Shown in pieces: positions 13,717 through 19,353 of a stretch of DNA of 19,353 nt. Position 1 is the first letter of the stretch, and each line of letters starts with the position of its first letter. Location: NCBI GenBank assembly GCA_021767525.1, contig JAASTF010000030.1, positions 1 to 19,353 of the forward strand, given 5' to 3'. Made by a program: the position numbers and the translations under genes. This stretch comes from Paracoccaceae bacterium. GTDB taxonomy: Bacteria > Pseudomonadota > Alphaproteobacteria > Rhodobacterales > Rhodobacteraceae. The notes under the pieces are model-generated. The model worked only from the letters and a program-made list of their open reading frames with translations. It ran no database searches and had not been told where the DNA came from.

Positions 13717-14546
13717 CGGACACGCGTATTCCGCTGGCCGGTGTGATCGGGTCACCCGTCGCGCACTCCAAGTCGCCGCAACTGCATGCGCACTGGCTGA
13801 AAACCTATGGGATTCAAGGGTTTTACGTACCCATGGACGTATCGGCCGAAAACCTGAAACAGGTCATCACCACACTGCCGCGCGCCGGCTTTGTCGGGGT
13901 CAATATCACCGTGCCACACAAGGAAAAGGTGATGGAGATCGCCGACCTTGTCACCGACCGCGCGATCCTGATCGGCGCGGCGAATACGCTGATCTTTCGG
14001 AAAGACGGCAAGATTCACGCCGACAACACAGATGGATACGGTTTCGTGGAAAACCTGCGCCAGGGCGCGCCCGATTGGGACCCAAAGGCCGGCCCGGCGG
14101 CGGTTCTGGGTGCGGGCGGCGCGGCGCGGGCGGTCGTGGCCTCGCTGCTGGATGTAGGCGTGCCAGAAATCCTGATCTCGAACCGCACGCGGATCCGGGC
14201 CGAGGGGCTGCAACAGGATTTCGGCAAAAGGCTGAAAGTGGTCGATTGGGTGCAGGCGGGTAATATGCTGGAAGACGCGGCAACGGTCGTGAACACCACC
14301 AGCCTGGGCATGGTCGGCAAGCCCGAGATGCGCGTGCCGCTGGATGGTTTGCAGAAAGGCGCCGTTGTCACGGACCTGGTATATGCACCTTTGCAAACCC
14401 GCTTGCTAAAAGCCGCTGAAGAACGTGGATGCGTTACGGTGGATGGGCTTGGCATGTTGTTGCACCAGGCGGTGCCCGCGTTCGAACGCTGGTTCGGGGT
14501 GCGGCCCACGGTGGACGATGACGCGCGATCGGCGGCATTGCGATGA
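13713..14546 (+). CDS. aroE: Shikimate dehydrogenase (NADP-dependent) AroE
   Basis: A 277-residue enzyme reducing 3-dehydroshikimate to shikimate in aromatic amino acid synthesis. The substrate site is present as GSPVAHSKSP (13-22), NITVPHKE (64-71) with the catalytic lysine K70, and NTDGYGF (105-111) with the catalytic aspartate D107. The Rossmann motif GAGGAARA (133-140) and the NADP-phosphate-selective NRTR (157-160) follow. Length and all key residues are typical. It overlaps maf at its start and coaE at its end by 4 bp each (ATGA), suggesting one translationally coupled transcript. Confidence 0.97.
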   Translation: MTDTRIPLAGVIGSPVAHSKSPQLHAHWLKTYGIQGFYVPMDVSAENLKQVITTLPRAGFVGVNITVPHKEKVMEIADLVTDRAILIGAANTLIFRKDGKIHADNTDGYGFVENLRQGAPDWDPKAGPAAVLGAGGAARAVVASLLDVGVPEILISNRTRIRAEGLQQDFGKRLKVVDWVQAGNMLEDAATVVNTTSLGMVGKPEMRVPLDGLQKGAVVTDLVYAPLQTRLLKAAEERGCVTVDGLGMLLHQAVPAFERWFGVRPTVDDDARSAALR

Positions 14547-15136
14547 CCTTTCGGCTTGGATTGACCGGCTCGATCGGGATGGGAAAATCGACCACCGCCC
14601 GCCTGTTTGCCGATGCGGGCTGTGCCGTATGGGATGCCGATGCCGCGGTGCACCGGCTTTATGCAAAGGGCGGCGCGGCGGTCGAATCGATGCAAGCCGC
14701 TTTTCCGCAGGCGATTGTCGATGGGGCCGTGTCGCGCGATGCGCTGAAACAGATCATCGGTGCCGACCCGACGGCGCTGAAACGCATCGAAACCATTGTG
14801 CACCCCCTGGTGGGCCAAGACCGGGAACAGTTCATTACCAGTGCAAAGGCCGATATACTGGTGTTCGACATCCCTTTGTTGTTTGAAACCGGCGGTGACG
14901 CGCGCATGGACGCGGTGGCGGTTGTCAGCGTCGATGCTGACACACAGCGCGCCCGTGTTCTGGCCCGCGGCACCATGACCGAGGATCAGTTCAACGCCAT
15001 CCGCGCCAAGCAGATGCCGGACGCAGAAAAACGGGCGCGCGCGGATTACGTGATTGTCACCGACACGATGGACCACGCCCGCCAACAGGTGCAGGATGTG
15101 GTCACCGATATCAGGAGCCGGATGAAAGATGCGTGA
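14543..15136 (+). CDS. coaE: Dephospho-CoA kinase CoaE
   Basis: A 197-residue P-loop kinase that performs the last step of coenzyme A synthesis, phosphorylating the 3'-hydroxyl of dephospho-CoA. The P-loop GSIGMGKST (9-17), the substrate-binding DADAAVHRLY (31-40), the HPLVG segment and DIPLLFETG are all visible, as is the lid-like RMKDA-ending C-terminus. It starts in an ATGA overlap with aroE and overlaps dnaQ by 8 bp. Pairing of coaE and dnaQ in this order is a recurrent alphaproteobacterial arrangement near the origin. Confidence 0.96.
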   Translation: MTFRLGLTGSIGMGKSTTARLFADAGCAVWDADAAVHRLYAKGGAAVESMQAAFPQAIVDGAVSRDALKQIIGADPTALKRIETIVHPLVGQDREQFITSAKADILVFDIPLLFETGGDARMDAVAVVSVDADTQRARVLARGTMTEDQFNAIRAKQMPDAEKRARADYVIVTDTMDHARQQVQDVVTDIRSRMKDA

Positions 15137-15857
15137 GATCGTTCTGGATACCGAAACCACCGGGTTCGAGCCTGAACAAGGCGACCGTATCGTCGAAATC
15201 GGCGCGATCGAGCTGTGGAACCACATGCCGACCGGTCGCACCTATCATCAATACATCAACCCAGAACGCGACATGCCCGACGGCGCGTTCGAAATTCATG
15301 GCATCGGCCCCGACCTGCTGACCAACCCGCGACCGCCCAAAGAGGGCGAGGTGATCCTGCGCGACAAGCCGGTATTCAAGGATGTTGGCCGCGCGTTTTT
15401 CGAATTCGTGGGCGATGCCAAGCTGGTCATTCACAACGCCGCCTTCGACATGAAATTCCTGAACGCCGAGCTGCGCTGGATGGGCCTGCCCGAACTGGCG
15501 TGGGAGCGCGCGGTCGACACGCTGGGCATGGCGCGGCAGAAATTTCCGGGCTCGCCCGCATCGCTGGATGCGCTGTGCCGCCGGTTCGGCATCGACAACT
15601 CGTCCCGCACGTTGCATGGCGCGTTGCTCGACTCGGAAATCCTGGCCGAGGTGTATCTTGAGCTGATCGGCGGGCGGCAGCCCGATTTCGCGCTGGCTGC
15701 TGTGCAAACGGGAGGCAGCGGCCCCGACAATGCGGCGTGGAAGCCGCAACCGCGCCCCGCGCCCCTGCCATCGCGTGTTACAAAAGAAGAAGCCGCCGCC
15801 CATGACGCCTTTGTAAAGGCGATGGGCGACGGCGCGCTTTGGTCGAAACTGGGCTAG
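15129..15857 (+). CDS. dnaQ: DNA polymerase III epsilon subunit (3'-5' proofreading exonuclease)
   Basis: A 242-residue DEDDh exonuclease, the proofreading subunit of the replicative polymerase. Exo I is DTETTG (7-12, catalytic D7 and E9), exo II HNAAFDMKF (102-110, D107) and exo III LHGALLDSEILAEVY (162-176, H163 and D168). Between IHGIG (56-60) and KPVF (80-83) there is a stretch PRPPKEGEVILRD that seems longer than in the E. coli protein. The C-terminal 55 residues, rich in Pro and Ala, would be the linker that binds the alpha subunit. AGGAG lies upstream of the ATG. The gene overlaps coaE by 8 bp and converges with secB, with 3 bp between the stops. Confidence 0.97.
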   Translation: MREIVLDTETTGFEPEQGDRIVEIGAIELWNHMPTGRTYHQYINPERDMPDGAFEIHGIGPDLLTNPRPPKEGEVILRDKPVFKDVGRAFFEFVGDAKLVIHNAAFDMKFLNAELRWMGLPELAWERAVDTLGMARQKFPGSPASLDALCRRFGIDNSSRTLHGALLDSEILAEVYLELIGGRQPDFALAAVQTGGSGPDNAAWKPQPRPAPLPSRVTKEEAAAHDAFVKAMGDGALWSKLG

Positions 15858-15860
15858 GCG

Positions 15861-16364
15861 TCAGGCGCCGGCCGTTTGGCCGTTCGGCTGCTGTTGCTGC
15901 TGACGGCGGGCCAGTTCGTTCCGGTACAGCTGCACGAAATCGATGTTTTCCAGGTTCAGCGGCGGGAAACCCCCATCACGCGTCACGTCGGACACGATCC
16001 GGCGCACGAACGGGAACAGCATCCGCGGGCATTCGATCAACAAAAACGGGTGCATCTGGTCATCCGGCACACCTTCGATGTGAAAGATGCCGGCGTATTC
16101 CAGTTCAAGCAGGAACAGCTTGGCGTCGCTGTCCTTGGCCTTGGATTCGACCTGCAGCTTGGTCACCACCTCGAACTGGTGGTCGGTGCTGCGCTTTTTG
16201 GCGTCCAGATTCACTTGCACCGACACGTCGGGCTGAACCTCACCCTGCACGCCTTTTTGCGACAGGATGTTTTCGAACGACAGGTCGCGGATGAACTGGG
16301 TCAGGATGTTCATCTTGACCTGCGGTTGTTGCTGCTGGCCCTGGGGCGCTTCGTTTTCGGCCAT
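15861..16364 (-). CDS. secB: Protein-export chaperone SecB
   Basis: A 167-residue SecB, the tetrameric cytoplasmic chaperone that keeps preproteins unfolded and delivers them to SecA. The characteristic start of the fold, LTQFIRDLSFEN (21-32), and the block HPFLLIECPRMLFPFVRRIV in the second half are clear. The N-terminus (8-15) and C-terminus carry short glutamine-rich runs that are probably disordered. The frame continues to a TTG upstream, but I chose the ATG at 16362-16364, which has GGAG six bases before it. It lies 57 bp downstream of fxsA; that gap contains a GATAAT-like -10 candidate (minus strand, 16381-16386) without a good -35, so it may also have its own promoter. Confidence 0.96.
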   Translation of the reverse strand: MAENEAPQGQQQQPQVKMNILTQFIRDLSFENILSQKGVQGEVQPDVSVQVNLDAKKRSTDHQFEVVTKLQVESKAKDSDAKLFLLELEYAGIFHIEGVPDDQMHPFLLIECPRMLFPFVRRIVSDVTRDGGFPPLNLENIDFVQLYRNELARRQQQQQPNGQTAGA

Positions 16365-16421
16365 TTCACTCTCCAAACGGATTATCTGTTGAGCGGGTTC
16401 TAGCAGGATGGCCCGGGGGCC

Positions 16422-16940
16422 TCAATGCTTGGTCCAACCCGTGGGACGGTGTGTTGGCCGCTTGGGCGGTTCGACATGTTGCGCGTTTTCATCGACTTCG
16501 TGATATTCGCCGTCGATCACGTCATCCCGGCCCGTATGCGGGCGACGCGGATCACGCGGGCCGGGGCCTTGCCGACCGTAATGCACGCTGTGCACGGTAA
16601 CGCGCGACCGAACATAGGCGAAAACCGCCTTGCGCACCTGCGGGATCAGCAGCGACAGACCCAGCGCATCGGTGAAAAAACCCGGCGTCAGCAGCAAAAC
16701 GCCAGCCACCAGGATCATCGCGCCATTGGCCAGCGGCTCGGTCGGGTCGCGCAGATTGTCGAACGAAGATTGCAGATCGCGCAGCGCCATTGCGCCTTGC
16801 GCGCGCATCATCATGGTGCCGATGACAGCCGTCAACACGACGATGGCCAGCGTCGGCCAGGTGCCGATTGCGCCGCCAACCTGTATGAACAGCGCGATTT
16901 CGATTATCGGAACGGCGATGAACGCCACGAGCAACCACAT
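16422..16940 (-). CDS. fxsA: FxsA family membrane protein
   Basis: A 172-residue inner-membrane protein of the FxsA family, named for the E. coli protein whose overproduction relieves F-exclusion of phage T7; its normal role is not known. Hydrophobic segments are at about 1-21, 27-46 and 72-97, with the family motif LLLTPGFFTD (82-91). The C-terminal 60 residues are hydrophilic, rich in Arg, Pro and His, and probably cytoplasmic. The frame is open upstream, but the ATG at 16938-16940 gives the typical MWLLVAFIAVPIIEI start and has GGAG six bases before it. It is divergent from timA across 105 bp and is followed by secB. Confidence 0.9.
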   Translation of the reverse strand: MWLLVAFIAVPIIEIALFIQVGGAIGTWPTLAIVVLTAVIGTMMMRAQGAMALRDLQSSFDNLRDPTEPLANGAMILVAGVLLLTPGFFTDALGLSLLIPQVRKAVFAYVRSRVTVHSVHYGRQGPGPRDPRRPHTGRDDVIDGEYHEVDENAQHVEPPKRPTHRPTGWTKH

Positions 16941-17001
16941 GCGGCTCTCCTGCTTTTTGGCGGGCCGCGCGGTGGACTCGGCCCATTGCGTCACCTACAT
17001 A

Positions 17002-17022
17002 GTAACGCGACCCGACCGTTAC
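17002..17022. repeat. Inverted repeat in the fxsA-timA divergent gap
   Basis: GTAACG (17002-17007) and CGTTAC (17017-17022) are perfect inverted arms separated by nine bases, a geometry compatible with a dimeric regulator's operator. It is centrally placed for neither gene and may be chance. Confidence 0.3.
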
Positions 17023-17045
17023 CATGCCCCGTTCAAGAGGATATG

Positions 17046-17711
17046 ATGAACAACCCCATTCTTCAGCTTCTGGTTCTTGCCGGAATCGCCGTGTTCCTGA
17101 TTTTGCGCCTGAAAAGCGTTCTGGGCACGCGCGAGGGGTATGAACGCCCGCGCATGGACAACCCGCGCAGCCCCGAGACCGAGCGTCGCCGCCCCGATTT
17201 CGCGGTGATCGAAGGTGGCCCCGATCACGACATCACCGACCACGCCGAGGAAGGCAGCGAAACCGCGCAGGCTCTGGCCAAGATGAAGCGGATCGAGCCG
17301 TCTTTTTCCGTGGCCGAGTTCTTGCAGGGTGCGCGCGGCGCATATGAAATGATCCTGATGGGGTTCGAACGCGGCGACCTGGCCGAGATCAAGCCGTTCC
17401 TGTCGCCTGACATTTACGATGCCTTCGCCGAAGTGGTCGAGGCGCGCGAAAAGCAGGGCCTGACCGTCGAAGCCGAGTTTATCGGCCTGCGTGAGCTGGC
17501 GCTGGACAGCGCCACATTCGACGATGCCACCCAAGAGGCCGAGGTCAGCGTGCGTTTCGTGGGCGAGCTTACATCGGTCGTGCGCGACAATGCCGGCGAA
17601 ATCGTCGAGGGCAAGCCGAACGAGATCAAGCGCCAGCGCGATGTCTGGACCTTTGCGCGCAAGATGGGCAGCGACGATCCCAACTGGCAGCTGGTCGCCA
17701 CGGGTGAGTGA
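17046..17711 (+). CDS. Tim44/TimA family putative adaptor protein
   Basis: A 221-residue protein. One N-terminal membrane helix (about 4-21) is followed by RLKSVLGTREGYERP, a segment typical of the alphaproteobacterial TimA group, a charged linker (about 35-75), and a Tim44-like domain (about 85-221) including FLQGARGAYEMILMGFERGD. In mitochondria Tim44 tethers Hsp70 to the import channel. The bacterial homologues are thought to be inner-membrane-anchored proteins with that domain in the cytoplasm, but their function is poorly known. Two adjacent ATGs exist (17043 and 17046); AGAGG is better spaced for the second. The stop TGA overlaps the mltA start by one base (TGATG), so coupling is likely. 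Confidence 0.88.
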   Translation: MNNPILQLLVLAGIAVFLILRLKSVLGTREGYERPRMDNPRSPETERRRPDFAVIEGGPDHDITDHAEEGSETAQALAKMKRIEPSFSVAEFLQGARGAYEMILMGFERGDLAEIKPFLSPDIYDAFAEVVEAREKQGLTVEAEFIGLRELALDSATFDDATQEAEVSVRFVGELTSVVRDNAGEIVEGKPNEIKRQRDVWTFARKMGSDDPNWQLVATGE

Positions 17712-18748
17712 TGCGGCCGGCGCTGTGGGCTGTTGTTCTGGCGGGGGTTCTGGCGATGACGACAGGGGCCCGCGCCGAACCCACCTACAAGGTGCTGGAT
17801 TTCAGCGACCTGAAAGGCTGGGACACTGACGACCACGCCGCCGCGCTTGCCACCTTTCGCAACACCTGCGGTGACATGGATCCGCCCGATTGGGCCTCGC
17901 TTTGCGCGGTGGCCGACAATATCGAAAACCCCCGCGCCTTTTTCGAACTGTTCTTTCGCCCCGTCTTGATCGAAGACGGGCAAGAGGCGCTGTTCACCGG
18001 CTATTTCGAACCCGAGCTTGACGGCAGCCTGCGCCCCGATGCGCGCTATCGCTATCCGCTGTATGCGATGCCGCCCGAGGCCCGCGGCGCCAGCCAATTC
18101 CTGACGCGCCGCCAGATCGAAGAAGGCGGCGCGCTTGCTGGCCGGGGATTGGAAATCGTCTGGGTCGATGACCCGGTCGAGCTGTTTTTCCTTCAGGTCC
18201 AGGGATCGGGGCGGGTGCGCCTGCCCGATGGCCGGACGATCCGCGTGGGGTATGGCGGCTCGAACGGGCATAACTATCGCTCGATCGGGGTCGAGCTGGT
18301 CCGGCGCGGCATCTACAAGCCGCACCAGGTGTCGGCCCAGGTGATCAAGAACTGGGTCCGCCGCAACCCCGCCGAGGGGCAAGAGCTGCTGTGGCACAAC
18401 CCGTCTTACGTCTTTTTCCGCGAAGTGTCCGAGGTGCCTGCCGACCGCGGGCCGTTGGGGGCGATGAACCGCTCGATCACCACGATGCGCACGGTTGCCG
18501 TTGACCCAAGTTTTGTGCCTTTGGGTGCGCCGGTCTGGGTGGAAAAAGAGGGGCAGAACCCGATCCGCCGCCTGATGATCGCGCAGGATACCGGATCGGC
18601 CATCAAGGGGGCGCAGCGGGCCGATATCTTTTTCGGCACCGGCGATCAGGCGGGCCGCGCGGCGGGGCGGCTGCGCGATCCGGGCCGGATGATGGTGCTT
18701 TTGCCCATTCAACGTGCCTACGCCCTGCTGCCCGAGGGAGAGCAATGA
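17711..18748 (+). CDS. mltA: MltA-type lytic murein transglycosylase
   Basis: A 345-residue secreted enzyme that cleaves glycan strands of peptidoglycan with formation of 1,6-anhydro-muramyl ends. An N-terminal signal peptide (about 1-22, cleavage likely after GARA) precedes the MltA domain with FTGYFEPEL (95-103) and the QVQGSGRVRLPDG block (163-175). The C-terminal 3D domain has AQDTGSAIKGAQRADIFFGTG (291-311), where D305 fits the catalytic aspartate of E. coli MltA. No cysteine lipobox is present in the signal, unlike the E. coli lipoprotein, so this form is probably soluble in the periplasm. A GTG three bases upstream is an alternative start. Overlaps: TGATG with timA, ATGA with the Smr gene. 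Confidence 0.94.
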   Translation: MRPALWAVVLAGVLAMTTGARAEPTYKVLDFSDLKGWDTDDHAAALATFRNTCGDMDPPDWASLCAVADNIENPRAFFELFFRPVLIEDGQEALFTGYFEPELDGSLRPDARYRYPLYAMPPEARGASQFLTRRQIEEGGALAGRGLEIVWVDDPVELFFLQVQGSGRVRLPDGRTIRVGYGGSNGHNYRSIGVELVRRGIYKPHQVSAQVIKNWVRRNPAEGQELLWHNPSYVFFREVSEVPADRGPLGAMNRSITTMRTVAVDPSFVPLGAPVWVEKEGQNPIRRLMIAQDTGSAIKGAQRADIFFGTGDQAGRAAGRLRDPGRMMVLLPIQRAYALLPEGEQ

Positions 18749-19326
18749 CCCGGCGGCGCCTGCGCCCGGACGAGGTCGAGCTGTGGCGCAAGGTGGCAGA
18801 TACCACGCAGCGCTTGCATCCCGACCGCCCCGCGCACGAGGCGCCGCATCCCAAACCCAAGCCCACCAAGAAGCCACAGACGCGTCTGCCCGAATTCACC
18901 GTCGGCCAAAGCGCGCAGCCCATCACCGGCACGCATGACCTGGCGCCCAGCCTGCGTGACGCGTTGAATGGTGCGCCGGTCGCGATGGATCGCAAGACGT
19001 TCGGCCGGATGAAAAAGGGCAAGCTGGCGCCCGAGGGCCGGATCGACCTGCACGGCATGACGCTGGATCGGGCGCATGGCGCGCTGACCCGGTTCATCCT
19101 GACACAACATGCCAAGGGCCGGCGGTTGGTTCTGGTCATCACCGGCAAGGGCAAGGATCGTGACGGCGACGGCCCCATTCCCGTGCGGCGCGGCGTGCTG
19201 AAGCACCAGGTGCCGCAATGGTTGGCCATGCCGCCCTTGTCGCAAGCGGTGTTGCAGATCAGTCCGGCCCATATCAGCCACGGCGGCGACGGGGCGTATT
19301 ACGTTTATCTACGTCGCCACCGGTAG
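18745..19326 (+). CDS. Smr/MutS2-type domain protein
   Basis: A 193-residue protein with a basic, Pro-rich N-terminal half (about 25-50 rich in Pro, Lys and His) and a C-terminal Smr domain (about 98-190). Smr hallmarks are DLHGMTLDRA (101-110), ITGKG (132-136), a VLKHQVPQWL helix (151-160) and GGDGAYYVYLRR (180-191). Stand-alone Smr proteins are reported nucleases or RNA/DNA-binding proteins, and in E. coli the Smr protein SmrB acts on mRNAs at collided ribosomes; which role applies here cannot be told. The ATG overlaps the mltA stop and has GGGAG just upstream. It is the last gene of the run; only 27 bp of sequence follow, in which I see nothing. Confidence 0.9.
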   Translation: MTRRRLRPDEVELWRKVADTTQRLHPDRPAHEAPHPKPKPTKKPQTRLPEFTVGQSAQPITGTHDLAPSLRDALNGAPVAMDRKTFGRMKKGKLAPEGRIDLHGMTLDRAHGALTRFILTQHAKGRRLVLVITGKGKDRDGDGPIPVRRGVLKHQVPQWLAMPPLSQAVLQISPAHISHGGDGAYYVYLRRHR

Positions 19327-19353
19327 GCTGGGCCGCGCACGCAGCACGCCCAC

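Noticed and set aside
14015..15241. A 408-residue open frame antisense to aroE, coaE and dnaQ
   Set aside because: It spans three conserved overlapping genes; no motif or translation signal is seen.
16409..16420. GGCCCGGGGGCC between fxsA and secB as a possible terminator
   Set aside because: The stem is only about five pairs and no T-run follows on either strand.
17414..18877. A 487-residue open frame antisense to timA and mltA
   Set aside because: It covers two well-supported genes on the other strand, and its composition is typical of reverse-complement shadows.
1..19353. Search for CRISPR arrays, insertion sequences, att sites, tRNA or rRNA genes
   Set aside because: No regularly spaced direct repeats, transposase or integrase frames, terminal repeats or RNA-gene signatures were seen on reading both strands; the window is dense with conserved housekeeping genes.

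Overview
The window reads as a core chromosomal segment of an alphaproteobacterium, most likely a member of the Rhodobacteraceae (roseobacter group). The basis is GC-rich coding DNA, protein sequences typical of that group, and the order rho-mnmE-mnmG-rsmG-parA-parB on one side and maf-aroE-coaE-dnaQ-secB on the other side of a gene-free, locally AT-rich region carrying DnaA boxes. I infer that this region (about 12709-13116) is the chromosomal replication origin. The species cannot be named from the window. No mobile element, CRISPR array, toxin-antitoxin pair, phage gene, rRNA or tRNA was recognised.

Layout, left to right. (1) 1-2416: the 3' part of mutS (+) runs into the convergent heat-shock pair hrcA-grpE (-). 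(2) 2529-5355: a rightward, tightly coupled run rph-rdgB-hemW-DUF454, divergent from hrcA: RNA 3'-end maturation, nucleotide-pool sanitation, a haem-related radical-SAM protein and a small membrane protein. (3) 5352-12132: a leftward run in which rho, mnmE, mnmG, rsmG, parA and parB are overlapping or separated by at most 27 bp: termination factor, tRNA wobble-uridine modification pair, 16S rRNA methylase, and the chromosome partition ATPase and its DNA-binding CTPase. Two perfect copies of the parS palindrome TGTTTCACGTGAAACA sit inside this run, one in the first codons of mnmG and one in the first codons of rsmG. (4) 12259-12708: hemJ (-). (5) 12709-13116: the putative oriC. (6) 13117-15857: rightward maf-aroE-coaE-dnaQ, all overlapping by 4 or 8 bp. 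(7) 15861-16940: leftward fxsA-secB. (8) 17046-19326: rightward timA-mltA-Smr-domain gene, again overlapping.

Functionally, the centre is a replication and segregation locus. DnaA would act at 12709-13116, ParB would load on the two parS sites 3.5 and 5.4 kb to the left, and parAB lie a further 0.6-2.3 kb left. Transcription of the nearest genes on both sides runs away from the putative origin, so it is co-directional with both forks. The flanking genes are housekeeping: proofreading (dnaQ), mismatch repair (mutS), nucleotide sanitation (rdgB, maf), tRNA and rRNA modification, haem biosynthesis, protein export (secB, timA) and peptidoglycan turnover (mltA).

I do not see a clearly new system. 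The observations most worth a second look are: parS sites doubling as coding and translation-initiation sequence; a DnaA box fused to the start codon of maf, which has no evident Shine-Dalgarno; a non-canonical G4 motif in MnmE; a GANTC methylation site lying on the predicted rho -35 element; and stop codons of convergent genes sharing a CTAG.
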